From: Chitinophagales bacterium
GTDB taxonomy: Bacteria > Bacteroidota > Bacteroidia > Chitinophagales > LD1
Assembly (NCBI GenBank): GCA_026129525.1
Contig: JAHCHW010000011.1
Span: 62,001-126,000, forward strand
Reading direction: 5' to 3'
Length of the DNA: 64,000 nucleotides
Under the pieces are notes generated by a model. It worked only from the letters and a program-made list of their open reading frames with translations. It ran no database searches and was not told the origin of the DNA. This document shows, in pieces, positions 32,018 to 41,643 of the stretch. The translations under genes and the position numbers were made by a program. Every line of letters starts with the position of its first letter. The first letter of the stretch is position 1.

Positions 32018-33463
32018 TTACCCTACGCTTCCTTCCAAGCTTATGCTCAACAATTTCTGTGCTTCTACCGCAAACTCCATGGGCAGATGCTGAAAAACTT
32101 CTTTACAGTAACCGTTTATAATCATACTCACCGCTTCTTCATCTGTCAATCCACGCTGGTTGCAGTAAAACAGTAAATCTTCGCCAATTTTCGAAGTAGT
32201 GGCTTCGTGCTCTACCTTGCCGGTGTTGTTTTTTATTTCGAGATACGGGAACGTATGCGCTCCGCATTTATCGCCAATCAGCAAACTGTCGCACTGCGAA
32301 AAGTTGTAAGCATTGTCTGCCGTGCCATGCACCTGTACTAAGCCGCGGTAACTATTCTGTGATTTTCCTGCGCTGATGCCTTTGCTTACAATTCTACTGC
32401 GTGTATTCTTGCCGATGTGAATCATCTTGGTTCCGGTATCGGCTTGCTGGTAGTTATTGGTAACAGCCACCGAATAAAATTCACCAATGGAATTATCGCC
32501 TTTCAAAATACAACTCGGGTACTTCCATGTAATGGCGCTGCCGGTTTCCACCTGCGTCCAACTTATTTTTGAATTTACACCTTTGCACATACCGCGCTTG
32601 GTAACAAAGTTGTAAATGCCGCCTTTGCCTTCTTTATCACCGGGGTACCAGTTCTGAACTGTTGAATATTTTATTTCTGCATTGTCATGCGTTATTAACT
32701 CCACTACGGCTGCGTGCAATTGATTTTCATCGCGCATGGGAGCGGTGCAGCCTTCCAAATAACTCACATAGCTTCCTTCATCGGCAATAATAAGTGTGCG
32801 CTCAAACTGACCGGTGTTCTCTGCATTTATTCTGAAGTAGGTTGAAAGTTCCATCGGGCAGCGAACGCCTTTGGGGATGTAAACAAAACTTCCATCGCTG
32901 AAAACTGCGCTGTTGAGGGCAGCATAATAATTATCGCGTTGTGGCACTACACTGCCAAGATATTTTCTGACCAAAGTGCCGTGCTCGCGGATAGCTTCGG
33001 AAATGGAACAGAAAATAATTCCTTTCTCTTTCAGCGATTCGCGGAACGTAGTGATAACACTCTCGCTATCCATTACATAATCAACCGCAACCCCCGCCAA
33101 TAGCTTCTGTTCCTGAATGGGAATACCGAGTTTATCGTATGTGGCTCGAATTTCAGGATCTACATCATCTAAACTTTTTATTTCCTTTTTCTTTTTGGGA
33201 GCAGCATAGTAAATAATGTCCTGAAAATTGATTTTGGGAAAGTGAACGTTTTGCCAAGTTGGCTCTTCCATCTTTTCCCATGCGCGAAACGCCTTTAAGC
33301 GCCACTCCAGCATCCACTCCGGTTCGTTCTTTTTGGCTGAAATAAAGCGAACGGTATTTTCAGTAAGCCCCTTTTCGGCAAACTCCTGCTCAATGTTGGT
33401 TACAAAGCCATACTTATAGTCGTTGCCGACTACTTCGTCAATTATTTTGTCGCTGTCTGACAT
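32018..33463 (-). CDS. sufB: Fe-S cluster assembly protein SufB
   Basis: The 481-residue scaffold protein starts with a variable arm and then has [74 protein letters not shown] and [14 protein letters not shown], all typical; the Cys of the last region is a likely cluster-assembly residue. It is the first gene of the suf operon. Upstream lies a TAAATTTG promoter element (33471-33478, minus strand) and a 17-bp palindrome (33495-33511). Confidence 0.97.
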   Translation of the reverse strand: MSDSDKIIDEVVGNDYKYGFVTNIEQEFAEKGLTENTVRFISAKKNEPEWMLEWRLKAFRAWEKMEEPTWQNVHFPKINFQDIIYYAAPKKKKEIKSLDDVDPEIRATYDKLGIPIQEQKLLAGVAVDYVMDSESVITTFRESLKEKGIIFCSISEAIREHGTLVRKYLGSVVPQRDNYYAALNSAVFSDGSFVYIPKGVRCPMELSTYFRINAENTGQFERTLIIADEGSYVSYLEGCTAPMRDENQLHAAVVELITHDNAEIKYSTVQNWYPGDKEGKGGIYNFVTKRGMCKGVNSKISWTQVETGSAITWKYPSCILKGDNSIGEFYSVAVTNNYQQADTGTKMIHIGKNTRSRIVSKGISAGKSQNSYRGLVQVHGTADNAYNFSQCDSLLIGDKCGAHTFPYLEIKNNTGKVEHEATTSKIGEDLLFYCNQRGLTDEEAVSMIINGYCKEVFQHLPMEFAVEAQKLLSISLEGSVG

Positions 33464-33470
33464 GGGAGGG

Positions 33471-33478
33471 CAAATTTA
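33471..33478 (-). promoter_or_regulatory. -7 element of the suf operon promoter
   Basis: TAAATTTG on the minus strand matches the Bacteroidota TAnnTTTG -7 element, eight bases upstream of the sufB ATG on the transcribed strand. No clear TTTG -33 element is present at the right distance; the palindrome at 33495-33511 occupies that place. Confidence 0.6.
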
Positions 33479-33494
33479 ATAGCTTTTGCCAATA

Positions 33495-33511
33495 TTTAGA
33501 CTATGTCTAAA
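33495..33511. promoter_or_regulatory. 17-bp palindrome over the suf promoter, candidate operator
   Basis: TTTAGAC-TAT-GTCTAAA: two perfect 7-bp arms around three bases. It lies 17 to 33 bases upstream of the -7 element, where the -33 contact would be, so a bound dimer would block or replace sigma contact. Rrf2-type Fe-S regulators commonly control suf operons, but I see no such gene here and do not recognise the site. Confidence 0.6.
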
Positions 33512-33543
33512 CAAAGAAAGTGCAAAAAGGTTCTACACAACTA

Positions 33544-34749
33544 TTAATCGTCTGTAATACCGGTGCAATAAATGGTAAGGCTATGGTCTAAACGGCTGGT
33601 GGCGTAAATGGAAATTCCTTTCACAAAAGTTCCGGGCGGGCATATACTCATGTGGCGAACGTTGTCGGAATTTTCGAACGGCACACTAAATGCCGACTTT
33701 ATACCCAAACCGCTGTTGGTGGTAGAAAGCCCGGGGTTAAGCGGAGCACAACGCAGTTTCATTTCCCCATCAAGGCGGTCGGTGGCGCGAAATTCAATGC
33801 CTGTAGCAACATAATTATCGGGGCAATTACACTGGTGCATTACATTATCGGCTCCTGTTCCCTGTGTATTAACTCCCGTGCCGGGTGTTGTAACACCACC
33901 AAAGCCATACCAAATTGCAGTGTCCTGTAATAAGTCGGGAAGTTTTATTCCGTTCATTTGTATGCTTCCTTCAAAATAATCCGAACTGCGAATGCTTATT
34001 CCTGTCATGGCGGTAGTTCTATCGCTAAAGGTAACAGTGTTGTAGCAGTTGTCGCACTCTAACGTTGTGCCTGCAAAATCGGGTTGGCTAATTGCCAGCG
34101 ACCTTGCAATAAAGGAACCATTTACGCTAAGTGTTGCACTGGCTGTTGTGGTTGCTACTCCCACATTGCTTCCATCATCAAACAATTGCGAATTACCAAG
34201 TGTAGAGCTGTCAGGCGTAAACTTTGAAACATAATTAAGTTGACCACTAACAGTTCCGTTTCCCGATGGACCCATTGGCCCGGTTGGCCCTATAGGTCCG
34301 GTAAGTCCGATTGGTCCCGTTGGTCCGGTTACGCCTTGTGGCCCGTTACTGCTGGTAACGGCATATAAAGCATAAGGAACACTCAATAACTCGGTGGCAC
34401 CGAGGTTAACATAGTTAATGCCTCCGGCAGGATCGTATTCTACCTGCAAAAACTTTTTCCCGTTCGACCAAACTATGTTTCCAAGGTTGCTTAGTACCTG
34501 CGTTCCTTTACCTACCGCCACCGTAAACAACCCGAACTGGTTGGTGGTTACGCTATGTGTTTCTATAAACAACAACGAGCCATTGGGGTAATTTTCGATT
34601 ATCGAAAGTTTTACCGAAACCGTTTGGTTTGCTAACGGGTTACCGTTTGCATCGCGGGCAACTGCCTGATAGTTGAACGCCTGAGGAACTTGTGCAGTAC
34701 CGAACAACGATAAAAGAACACAGAAGCCTGCAAGTAGTTTATTGAGCAT
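33544..34749 (-). CDS. exported protein with collagen-like Gly-X-Y segment and C-terminal Cys-rich repeats
   Basis: The 401-residue protein has a signal peptide and an N-terminal module of about 115 residues (PQAFNYQAVARDANGNPL, then LLSVPYALYA) that I have seen at the start of many Bacteroidota exported tail-fibre-like proteins. A short collagen-like stretch of about ten G-x-y triplets follows (GPIGLTGPIGPTGPMGPSG), then a beta-rich region and three related C-terminal segments (TGISIRSSDYFEGSIQM, ATGIEFRATDRLDGEMKL, KGISIYATSRLDHSLTIYC), two of them bounded by Cys. No T9SS domain is visible. A surface adhesin or fibre is the likely role, inferred only. Confidence 0.75.
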   Translation of the reverse strand: MLNKLLAGFCVLLSLFGTAQVPQAFNYQAVARDANGNPLANQTVSVKLSIIENYPNGSLLFIETHSVTTNQFGLFTVAVGKGTQVLSNLGNIVWSNGKKFLQVEYDPAGGINYVNLGATELLSVPYALYAVTSSNGPQGVTGPTGPIGLTGPIGPTGPMGPSGNGTVSGQLNYVSKFTPDSSTLGNSQLFDDGSNVGVATTTASATLSVNGSFIARSLAISQPDFAGTTLECDNCYNTVTFSDRTTAMTGISIRSSDYFEGSIQMNGIKLPDLLQDTAIWYGFGGVTTPGTGVNTQGTGADNVMHQCNCPDNYVATGIEFRATDRLDGEMKLRCAPLNPGLSTTNSGLGIKSAFSVPFENSDNVRHMSICPPGTFVKGISIYATSRLDHSLTIYCTGITDD

Positions 34750-34847
34750 ACAAATGATTTAGGGCTAATGTAGAATTAAATGTGGATAGAGAAAACCATT
34801 GACATTACTCAACTATCTTCGTTTTGTTTACTGTTTACCTTTACCGA

Positions 34848-36350
34848 ATGAAAATCCTCGCAGCCGCACAACTGAAAGAGTTAGACCAATATACCATTCA
34901 GCACGAGCCGATTGCCTCCATTGACCTGATGGAGCGCGCTGCAACTGAGTTTACAAACGCAATAACCGAACTAATACGCACCAACGAGCCTGTAATGGTT
35001 TTTTGCGGAATGGGCAATAACGGAGGCGATGGTTTAGCAATTGCGCGTATGCTTATTGAACGCGGCTATTTGCATGTTTCCGCGTATGTGGTGCGCCATT
35101 CACCAAACGGCAGTGCTGATTTTTTGGTGAACGAAGAGCGCCTGAAAAACATAGCAGGAATCCATTACATAGAAACTGAATTTCAGATACCGCTTATCCC
35201 AAAGCAAACGGTAGTGATTGATGCAATTTTCGGCAGTGGATTAACCCGCCCAATCGAAGGACTAACTGCAGCAACAGTTACTGTCTTGAATAACAGTAAT
35301 GCAATTATTTATTCTGTTGATGTTCCTTCCGGTATGTATTGCGATCAACCGAATAAATCTTCCGATACGGTAGTTCAAAGCGATATTACTTTTACGTTTC
35401 ACGCGCCCAAACTCTCTTTTTTGCTTCCTTCTGCGGCAAATTATGTCCCCGATTTCAGAGTACTTGATATTGGCTTGAACAAAACATATTCCGAAAACCT
35501 CGCATCGCCATACAGCTATCTTACGCATCAAACCATACAGTCTGCTTTTAAACATCGCAATAAGTTCTCGCACAAAGGAACGCATGGACATGCACTGATA
35601 GCTGCGGGCAGCTACGGCAAGGCAGGTGCAGCGGTGTTGGCGGTAAACGCAGCCTTACACAGCGGTGCGGGGTTGGTAACTGCGTGCATTCCGGCATGTG
35701 CGTACAACATAGTGCAAACCGCCTGCCCCGAAGCAATGGTTGTAGCTGATAGAACCAACGATGAACTTTCTTCTCTTCCTGAAATTTCTGCTTTCAGTGC
35801 AATTGGAGTTGGTCCAGGTATAGGGATAAGTAAAAACACAGTTGCCTTTGTAGAAAAGTTGTTAGAGAATGCTGCTCAGCCATTAGTGTTCGATGCTGAC
35901 GCCCTGAATATTCTATCAGAGAATAAGCAGTTGCTCAATCGCTTACCTGTGAATGCAATACTTACACCCCACCCCGGTGAGTTTAAACGCCTTGCCGGTG
36001 AATGGACGGATGACCTGCATAAACTTGAACTGCAACGCGAGTTTGCTGCCACGTACAACACCACTATAGTATTAAAAGGAGCACACACATCTATTGCTTT
36101 GCCTAATGGGCAGATTTTTTTCAACTCTACCGGCAATGCCGGCATGGCTAAAGGCGGAAGCGGTGATGTGCTTACAGGGGTAATTGCTTCGCTGTTAGCG
36201 CAAGGTTATAGCCCGGCAAATGCAGCTATAATTGGGGTGTTTGTGCATGGCATGGCTGGCGACTATGCTGCAACTTACTTAAGCCAAACCGGTATGAGTG
36301 CCGGTGATATCATCCGCTATCTGCCCGAAGCTTTTTCGGTATTCGAATAG
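34848..36350 (+). CDS. nnrD: bifunctional NAD(P)HX epimerase/dehydratase
   Basis: The 500-residue protein repairs hydrated NAD(P)H. The N-terminal epimerase (YjeF_N) domain at about 1-210 has FCGMGNNGGDGLAIARML and VIDAIFGSGLTRPIEG. The C-terminal dehydratase (YjeF_C) domain at about 225-495 has GSYGKAGAAVLAVNAALHSGAGLVT in outline, TPHPGEFKRL, VLKGAHTSIALPNG and the nucleotide-binding GMAKGGSGDVLTGVIASLL. ATG 34848 (MKILAAAQL) is chosen because the longer frame from 34824 adds eight residues with no family support. A fused two-domain arrangement is common in bacteria. Confidence 0.96.
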   Translation: MKILAAAQLKELDQYTIQHEPIASIDLMERAATEFTNAITELIRTNEPVMVFCGMGNNGGDGLAIARMLIERGYLHVSAYVVRHSPNGSADFLVNEERLKNIAGIHYIETEFQIPLIPKQTVVIDAIFGSGLTRPIEGLTAATVTVLNNSNAIIYSVDVPSGMYCDQPNKSSDTVVQSDITFTFHAPKLSFLLPSAANYVPDFRVLDIGLNKTYSENLASPYSYLTHQTIQSAFKHRNKFSHKGTHGHALIAAGSYGKAGAAVLAVNAALHSGAGLVTACIPACAYNIVQTACPEAMVVADRTNDELSSLPEISAFSAIGVGPGIGISKNTVAFVEKLLENAAQPLVFDADALNILSENKQLLNRLPVNAILTPHPGEFKRLAGEWTDDLHKLELQREFAATYNTTIVLKGAHTSIALPNGQIFFNSTGNAGMAKGGSGDVLTGVIASLLAQGYSPANAAIIGVFVHGMAGDYAATYLSQTGMSAGDIIRYLPEAFSVFE

Positions 36351-36448
36351 AAATTTTGTCGCAAACATCTTGACAAAAAGCCCCTTACCACTTACCTTGT
36401 TTGTGGCTGCACATCTAACATCAAACAGCCGGTTAAACTTTATTTTAC

Positions 36449-37009
36449 ATGAAAACGCCAAAGCTTATTGTGCTGCTTACCGCTGTGCTTTCGCTTTGCT
36501 CATTTACAATAGGTAACCCCGAAGACCTCGAGCGTAATGCATCATTTTCTGCAACAATTAACGGAACTCCGTTTAAGCTGCGCGATGACCAGCTATTTCG
36601 TGGTGTGTTAGTAAACCGTGCCGGCTCCATGGACGGGCGCGTACCCGCCCGCACAGTTATCAATACGGTTTTTAATGGTTCATCGGGCACCACTTCTGCC
36701 AATGCTTTATTTTCGGAAAGTATTCAGTTTGAAACCGGGTATGCTCCCGATAAAACAGGCGAACCTGCCTATTACAACATCAGCATGTTCTGCCAATCGA
36801 AAACTTATTATGTAATGAAGGAACAAAGCAAGGTAACTATTACCCACTTTACATGGGAAACAGACCGAAAACACTTTTTGGTTTCGGTTGAGTTTGATTG
36901 TAAAATGAAAAGTTACGAAAACGCTGAGAAAGCCAACGAAATAACGCTGAAAGGAAAAATGCAGAATATCCGCATTACCGTGCCGGGCTGGTTGGCAGCC
37001 CAAAACTAA
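36449..37009 (+). CDS. exported protein of unknown function
   Basis: The 186-residue product has a signal peptide (LIVLLTAVLSLCSFTIG) and a beta-rich mature part with FSATINGTPFKLRDDQLFRG, later YYNISMFCQSKTYY and ITLKGKMQNIRITV. The early SATINGTPF phrase is common in Bacteroidota lipocalin-like or DUF-type periplasmic proteins, but I cannot name the family. The coding end abuts the stop of the convergent DUF3276 gene with no space between them (TAA at 37007-37009, then TCA). Confidence 0.65.
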   Translation: MKTPKLIVLLTAVLSLCSFTIGNPEDLERNASFSATINGTPFKLRDDQLFRGVLVNRAGSMDGRVPARTVINTVFNGSSGTTSANALFSESIQFETGYAPDKTGEPAYYNISMFCQSKTYYVMKEQSKVTITHFTWETDRKHFLVSVEFDCKMKSYENAEKANEITLKGKMQNIRITVPGWLAAQN

Positions 37010-37237
37010 TCAGGGCTGAGTTTTAATCTGCGATTTTACTTTTTCCAGGGCTTCAAAAATTTTTTCAAAATCTTCCTGAAAAATAAGAATGCTATGGCGA
37101 ATAAACTCGCCATCGTTTTTACGGCTTTCGGTTACCTTCAGAATTTTTGAACCCTTTGAATCTTCCTTCAAATCAAAAAAATAAGTCCTTTTTCCCGCAG
37201 CTACTTTTTCGGAGAATAGAGTTTTGTCATCGAACAT
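37010..37237 (-). CDS. DUF3276 PUR-alpha-like nucleic-acid-binding protein
   Basis: This 75-residue protein is a single PUR repeat: LFSEKVAAGKRTYFFDLKEDSKGSKILKVTESRK in outline, then a helix LIFQEDFEKIFEALEKVKSQI. Bacteroidota and Spirochaetes have such short PUR proteins, which dimerise and bind single-stranded DNA or RNA. Family length is about 75-130 residues. It is transcribed towards the exported protein gene on the left and divergently from the PhoD-like gene; REP copy 9 lies upstream. Confidence 0.9.
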   Translation of the reverse strand: MFDDKTLFSEKVAAGKRTYFFDLKEDSKGSKILKVTESRKNDGEFIRHSILIFQEDFEKIFEALEKVKSQIKTQP

Positions 37238-37332
37238 TGGTCGTATTTTGGGTTGGAAGGTAGAAAGTTATTTGAAATTGTTGTTTGCGGTTTTGTGCAG
37301 TTCACCGATAACTACACCAAATGCCCTAACAC

Positions 37333-37351
37333 GGTCTGACCTTGGTCAAAC
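37333..37351 (-). repeat. REP copy 9 (degenerate, upstream of PhoD-like gene)
   Basis: On the minus strand GTTTGACC-AA-GGTCAGACC followed by GTGTT: one arm carries a single change (T for C in the plus-strand complement, position 37349). It lies in the 170-base space between the divergent DUF3276 and PhoD-like genes, 26 kb from the main REP cluster. The decay suggests an older insertion. Confidence 0.88.
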
Positions 37352-37407
37352 TAACTCATCAACATCATGCAATACATGAGCACACAACTTTATTTACATT
37401 CGCGCCC

Positions 37408-38733
37408 GTGAAAAATACGGCACTCAGCAGTTTCTTCGTTTTACTAATCTTTCTTTGTTCGGCACAAGTTGAACCCAAACCAAAATTGCTTGCAGGTCCT
37501 GTTATTGGAACAGTAACTTCTACCACTGCCAAAGTTTGGATAGCCTATCGCGGCAAAGGACAAAACGCGCTGATATTGGGAGACACTTCCGAAAACAAAG
37601 TGCATTATCCCGTTAATTACCATTACATAGCCAACAGCAAAGGAGAAATTGCACTTACACTCGAATTCAGCGGGCTTAAACCCGGACGGCTTTACAACAT
37701 TCTCACCAATATTGACGGATGGGGAACACACGCCAAATATTCGCTGCGAACCCTTACATCTGATACTGTAAAGGATTTTAATTTTCTACTCGGCTCTTGT
37801 GCGCTGCTTAATACCGATGTTACCCGCGGGTTGTTTCCCGGTGGCTCTAACTGGATTTTTTACAGAATGAGAAAAAAGAATGGCGATTTTATGGTATGGT
37901 TGGGCGATAATGTGTATTATCTATATCCGCGCCATTACCGCAGTTACGAGGATATGTTCAACCGCCAACTGAAAATTCGCAAAGTGTATAACAAAAAGTA
38001 TCGCGATTTTCTCGGCAACCAGCCCAACTATGCTATTTGGGACGACCATGATTATGGGCCAAACGATTCGAACAAAGACTGGATATTGAAAGATTCCGCA
38101 CTCAAAGTGTTTAAAGGATTTTGGCCTAACACTTACCCCGATGAAAAAAGCTTTCCCGGAAACTACTTCAGTTTTCGCTGCTATGATACCGAGTTTTTTA
38201 TGACCGATTGCCGCTATAACCGCGATAAAGAAGGCGACACAACAGGCGCATTTTTGGGCGAAACTCAAATGATTTGGTTGAAGAATAAATTACTGCTCAG
38301 CGATGCTTCGTTCAAGTTTATTTGTGTAGGCTCACAGGTGTTAAATGATAATCACTTTGGCGAATCGTATGCTAACTATACCCGCGAACGCAACGAACTT
38401 TTCGACTTTATTGCCACAAACAATGTAAAAGGTGTGGTCTTTTTAACTGGCGACAAACACTACAGCGAAGTTTGCAAACGCGACTGGAAAGGTTATCCGC
38501 TCTACGATTTTACTTGCTCCCCTCTTACGGCTCCTCCCCTGCCGCGCAGGCTCTTAGGCGCTTACCGCAATCAGTGGCGAATTAAAAAAACTGATTATGC
38601 ACTCAAAAACTTCGGAAGAATTTCGCTGAGTGGTGATGCCGGTAACCGTAGTATGAAAATTGAGGTATTCGGCAGAGGCGGTTTCAAAAAGAAAGAATAC
38701 ACCATTAAGCAAAGCGAACTTATAAGGAATTAA
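37408..38733 (+). CDS. PhoD-type alkaline phosphatase family protein, secreted
   Basis: The GTG at 37408 (VKNTALSSFFVLLIFLCSAQ) gives a proper signal peptide and a 441-residue precursor; the frame from 37342 would start with a TTG inside REP copy 9. An N-terminal fibronectin-like domain (GPVIGTVTSTTAKVWIA) precedes a metallophosphoesterase core with LGSCAL, VWLGDNVYY, AIWDDHDYGPND, ISDQ-like turns and VFLTGDKHYSEV, giving the metal-binding Asp, Asn and His set. PhoD enzymes cleave phosphodiesters and phosphomonoesters with iron and calcium. It is followed by an acyltransferase gene six bases away. Confidence 0.9.
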   Translation: MKNTALSSFFVLLIFLCSAQVEPKPKLLAGPVIGTVTSTTAKVWIAYRGKGQNALILGDTSENKVHYPVNYHYIANSKGEIALTLEFSGLKPGRLYNILTNIDGWGTHAKYSLRTLTSDTVKDFNFLLGSCALLNTDVTRGLFPGGSNWIFYRMRKKNGDFMVWLGDNVYYLYPRHYRSYEDMFNRQLKIRKVYNKKYRDFLGNQPNYAIWDDHDYGPNDSNKDWILKDSALKVFKGFWPNTYPDEKSFPGNYFSFRCYDTEFFMTDCRYNRDKEGDTTGAFLGETQMIWLKNKLLLSDASFKFICVGSQVLNDNHFGESYANYTRERNELFDFIATNNVKGVVFLTGDKHYSEVCKRDWKGYPLYDFTCSPLTAPPLPRRLLGAYRNQWRIKKTDYALKNFGRISLSGDAGNRSMKIEVFGRGGFKKKEYTIKQSELIRN

Positions 38734-38739
38734 ACCGGT

Positions 38740-39609
38740 ATGATAACCTACTACCTGCTTGTTCCCGTTTTGTATTTTTTTTCGCTGCTACCATCGTCTG
38801 TGTTGTATGTAATGGCAGATGGGGTGGCGTTTTGTTTGCGCGTTGTGTTCCGCTATCGCAAGCAGGTTGTCTATACTAATCTCAAAAAATCGTTTCCCGA
38901 AAAAAGCGAAGACGAGTTGCAAGAGATAGTCCGGCAGTCGTACCGGCACTTAGCCTATCGTGTAGTAGAAAACATTAAATGCGTTACTATTTCAAAAGAA
39001 GAGATAGATAAACGAGTAAACGCACCCAACCTGCAAATGCTGAACAATTATTACGACAAAGGGAGGCATGTTGTGTTAATGGTGGGGCATATTGCTGCAT
39101 GGGAGTTTGGCGGTTATAAATTAAGCACCAATTGTAAGCATTGGATTTTTGGTATTGTAAGCATGGTGAGCAACAAGCGCTTTAATGATTTAGTGCAGCG
39201 CACACGCGGTAAAATGGGAATGCACTTAGTGCCCATGCAGGAAAGCAAACACTTTTTCAAGCAAGAATTGAAACAACTTTCGCTCGGCATTTTCATTAGT
39301 GACCAATCGCCTTCCAGCCCCGAACGTGCCTACTGGACAAATTTTTTGAATCAGGACACCGCCTTCTTTACCGGTGGCGAGCGCTACGCCCGTCAACATA
39401 ACTGTGTGGTGGTATATCCTAAAATCGTGCAAACAAAACCCGGTTATTACAATGCAGAGTTAATACTGATAACCGAAAATCCGAATGAAGAACCGGAAAA
39501 TGCCATTACCGAAAAATTTGTCCGCATACTCGAAAATCATTTAAAGGAACATCCTGCCGACTGGCTTTGGAGCCACAAACGTTGGAAACACAAACGTATA
39601 ACTACATAA
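38740..39609 (+). CDS. lipid A-type lysophospholipid acyltransferase (LpxL/HtrB family)
   Basis: The 289-residue protein is anchored by one N-terminal hydrophobic region and carries the HX4(D/E) acyltransferase motif HIAAWE (His117, Glu122). Other family segments are ERAYWTNFLNQDTAFFTGGERYA in outline and the C-terminal PADWLWSHKRWK. It probably transfers a secondary acyl chain to lipid A on the inner face of the inner membrane. It begins six bases after the PhoD-like stop, so the two may be cotranscribed. A generic glycerophosphate acyltransferase is less likely because of the C-terminal WLWSHKRWK. Confidence 0.93.
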   Translation: MITYYLLVPVLYFFSLLPSSVLYVMADGVAFCLRVVFRYRKQVVYTNLKKSFPEKSEDELQEIVRQSYRHLAYRVVENIKCVTISKEEIDKRVNAPNLQMLNNYYDKGRHVVLMVGHIAAWEFGGYKLSTNCKHWIFGIVSMVSNKRFNDLVQRTRGKMGMHLVPMQESKHFFKQELKQLSLGIFISDQSPSSPERAYWTNFLNQDTAFFTGGERYARQHNCVVVYPKIVQTKPGYYNAELILITENPNEEPENAITEKFVRILENHLKEHPADWLWSHKRWKHKRITT

Positions 39610-39685
39610 ATCCGCCTGCGTTCATTACATGATTGTTAAGCGTTAAACACGCATCGTAACGACACTCACCGCTTCAATATTCTGT

Positions 39686-39693
39686 TATATTTG
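39686..39693 (+). promoter_or_regulatory. probable -7 promoter element of yidC
   Basis: TATATTTG matches TAnnTTTG and lies 27 bases before the yidC ATG. I find no TTTG at 19-21 bases upstream, so this is a partial match. Confidence 0.45.
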
Positions 39694-39719
39694 CGCGCCC
39701 TTTTTAAGACACATACCCG

Positions 39720-41606
39720 ATGTTTAAAAACAAAGAAAGCGTTATTGGTTGGCTGCTGATTGCCGTGCTCATGATAGGATTTATCTTCTACCAGAACAAA
39801 AAAATGGCGGAGGAGCAGGCACAAAAAAAAGCAAAGGCACAAACCGAAAAAAGCGATTCACTTAAAGTGAAAGAACCGGTTGCATTGCCTGCCGTAGTTG
39901 CAACCGACAGTACATCCGGAACCATAACTGCCGAGGAAGTAAAAGTAGATTCAACTACTCTTACTTCTGAGTTTGGTGCATTTGCCGCTGCTGCAACCGG
40001 AGAAGAAAAAACATTTGTGATTGAAAACGATGTGCAAAAAATTACCCTCACCAACAAAGGCGGGCAGATTAAAAGCATTGAACTGAAAAAGTATAAAACG
40101 TGGGACAAAAAACCGCTTATCCTCTTTACCGATAAAACCAATTCGCTCAGCTACCAGTTTGCCATTGATAACGACCGTGTAATTGACACTAAGAACTTCT
40201 TTTTTGAACCGGTATCGGAATCGTTTACTATTAGTGGTAGCGATTCGGCAAGTTTTGTTTTTCGTTTAAAAGCAGATAACAACAAATACTTTGAGCAGAA
40301 ATACACGTTGCACGGTAACTCTTACATGTTAGGCTATGCCGTAAATCTTATTGGGCTTAACAATATTATCCCTGCCAATAACACTTTTATAGGAGTTACC
40401 TGGCAAAACACACTAAGCAACTTAGAGCACAACAATGAATTGGAAAGACGCTACTCTGCGCTTTACTACCGTTTTAACCAAAGCGATGTAAACCACCTGA
40501 GCGAAGACAGCGAAACAGACGAATACGTGTTTGATGCACCGGTAGAATGGATTTCGTTCAAGCAGCAGTTCTTTAATTCTACGCTTCTTTCTAAGGGCGA
40601 TTTTAACCGAGGGAAACTTAAATCAATTTTTTCGAAGGAGAACAAAAACTATGTGAAGAAGTACGAAGCCACTTTTACGCTTCCTTATAAAAATTCCGAA
40701 ACATCTTCTTACAACTTCCAATACTATTTCGGGCCCAACCATTACAATTCGCTATCCGCTTACGACCGCGATTTGGAAGCTATTATTAAGCTAAGTCCCG
40801 ACTTTTGGATGTTTTCATGGATACGCTACATCACTCGTTTTATCATTTTCGTTTTTACCGTTTTCGAAAAACTGCAACTCAACTACGGCATTATTATTTT
40901 AATAATGACCTTGATTTTAAAGCTTGCTCTTCACCCGCTTACAGCCAAGAGCATTGAGAGTGCTGCCAAAATGAAAATACTGGCTCCTGAAATAAATGCA
41001 CTGCGTGAAAAATATGGCGAAGACCAAGGCAAACTGGGGCAGGAGCAAATGAAATTGTATCAGCGAGCCGGAGTAAGCCCATTGGGAGGATGCTTACCGC
41101 TGTTGCTTCAAATGCCTATTCTGATGGCTATGTATTATTTCTTCCCCGCATCCATTGAATTGAGACAAGAAGCATTCTTGTGGGCAACCGACTTATCGTC
41201 TTATGATGCTATTGTAACATGGGCCACTCCCATTTTCGGGCAAAATCACTTGAGTTTGTTTACTATTCTCATGACCATTACCTCAGTGGTGCAGGCAGTA
41301 ATGAACAACCAGATGAATGCCATGGGCAACCAGCAACCCGGCATGAAATACGTTCCTTACATCATGCCTTTTATGCTCATGTTCATTTTCAACTCTTTCC
41401 CTGCGGCTTTAACTTACTATTACTTGTTGCAGAATCTGTTCGGAGTGTTGCACCAATGGATAATTCAGAAGTTTTTTATTGATGAAGCAAAGCTTCGCAA
41501 GCAAATTGAAGAAAACAAAAAGAATCCGAAAAAACCTAGCGGACTGATGAAGCGCTTTGCCGACATGCAAAAAGAAGCCGAGCAGCGCGCCCGTCAACGC
41601 AAGTAG
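39720..41606 (+). CDS. yidC: membrane protein insertase YidC
   Basis: The 628-residue protein starts with a transmembrane anchor (VIGWLLIAVLMIGFIFY), a Lys/Gln-rich segment, and a large periplasmic domain of about 300 residues. The conserved insertase core follows with LNYGIIILIMTLILKLALHPLTAKSIESAAKM in outline (about residues 390-430), GVSPLGGCLPLLLQMPILMAMYYFF and a C-terminal part ending LQNLFGVLHQWIIQKFF. The conserved membrane-interior Arg region and the cytoplasmic loop are present. It inserts proteins with or without SecYEG. Length suits a Bacteroidota YidC. Confidence 0.97.
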   Translation: MFKNKESVIGWLLIAVLMIGFIFYQNKKMAEEQAQKKAKAQTEKSDSLKVKEPVALPAVVATDSTSGTITAEEVKVDSTTLTSEFGAFAAAATGEEKTFVIENDVQKITLTNKGGQIKSIELKKYKTWDKKPLILFTDKTNSLSYQFAIDNDRVIDTKNFFFEPVSESFTISGSDSASFVFRLKADNNKYFEQKYTLHGNSYMLGYAVNLIGLNNIIPANNTFIGVTWQNTLSNLEHNNELERRYSALYYRFNQSDVNHLSEDSETDEYVFDAPVEWISFKQQFFNSTLLSKGDFNRGKLKSIFSKENKNYVKKYEATFTLPYKNSETSSYNFQYYFGPNHYNSLSAYDRDLEAIIKLSPDFWMFSWIRYITRFIIFVFTVFEKLQLNYGIIILIMTLILKLALHPLTAKSIESAAKMKILAPEINALREKYGEDQGKLGQEQMKLYQRAGVSPLGGCLPLLLQMPILMAMYYFFPASIELRQEAFLWATDLSSYDAIVTWATPIFGQNHLSLFTILMTITSVVQAVMNNQMNAMGNQQPGMKYVPYIMPFMLMFIFNSFPAALTYYYLLQNLFGVLHQWIIQKFFIDEAKLRKQIEENKKNPKKPSGLMKRFADMQKEAEQRARQRK

Positions 41607-41643
41607 TCGTTATTGCTTGTGGAAATTATTACCTAACTTCCGC

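Noticed and set aside
34270..34360. Short repeated units in the 33544-34749 gene as a CRISPR-like or tandem repeat array
   Set aside because: They are nine-base variants of Gly-X-Y codons within an open frame, which the collagen-like segment explains.
37342..37407. Earlier start for the PhoD-like gene
   Set aside because: It would need TTG inside REP copy 9 and would bury the signal peptide; GTG 37408 gives a proper one.
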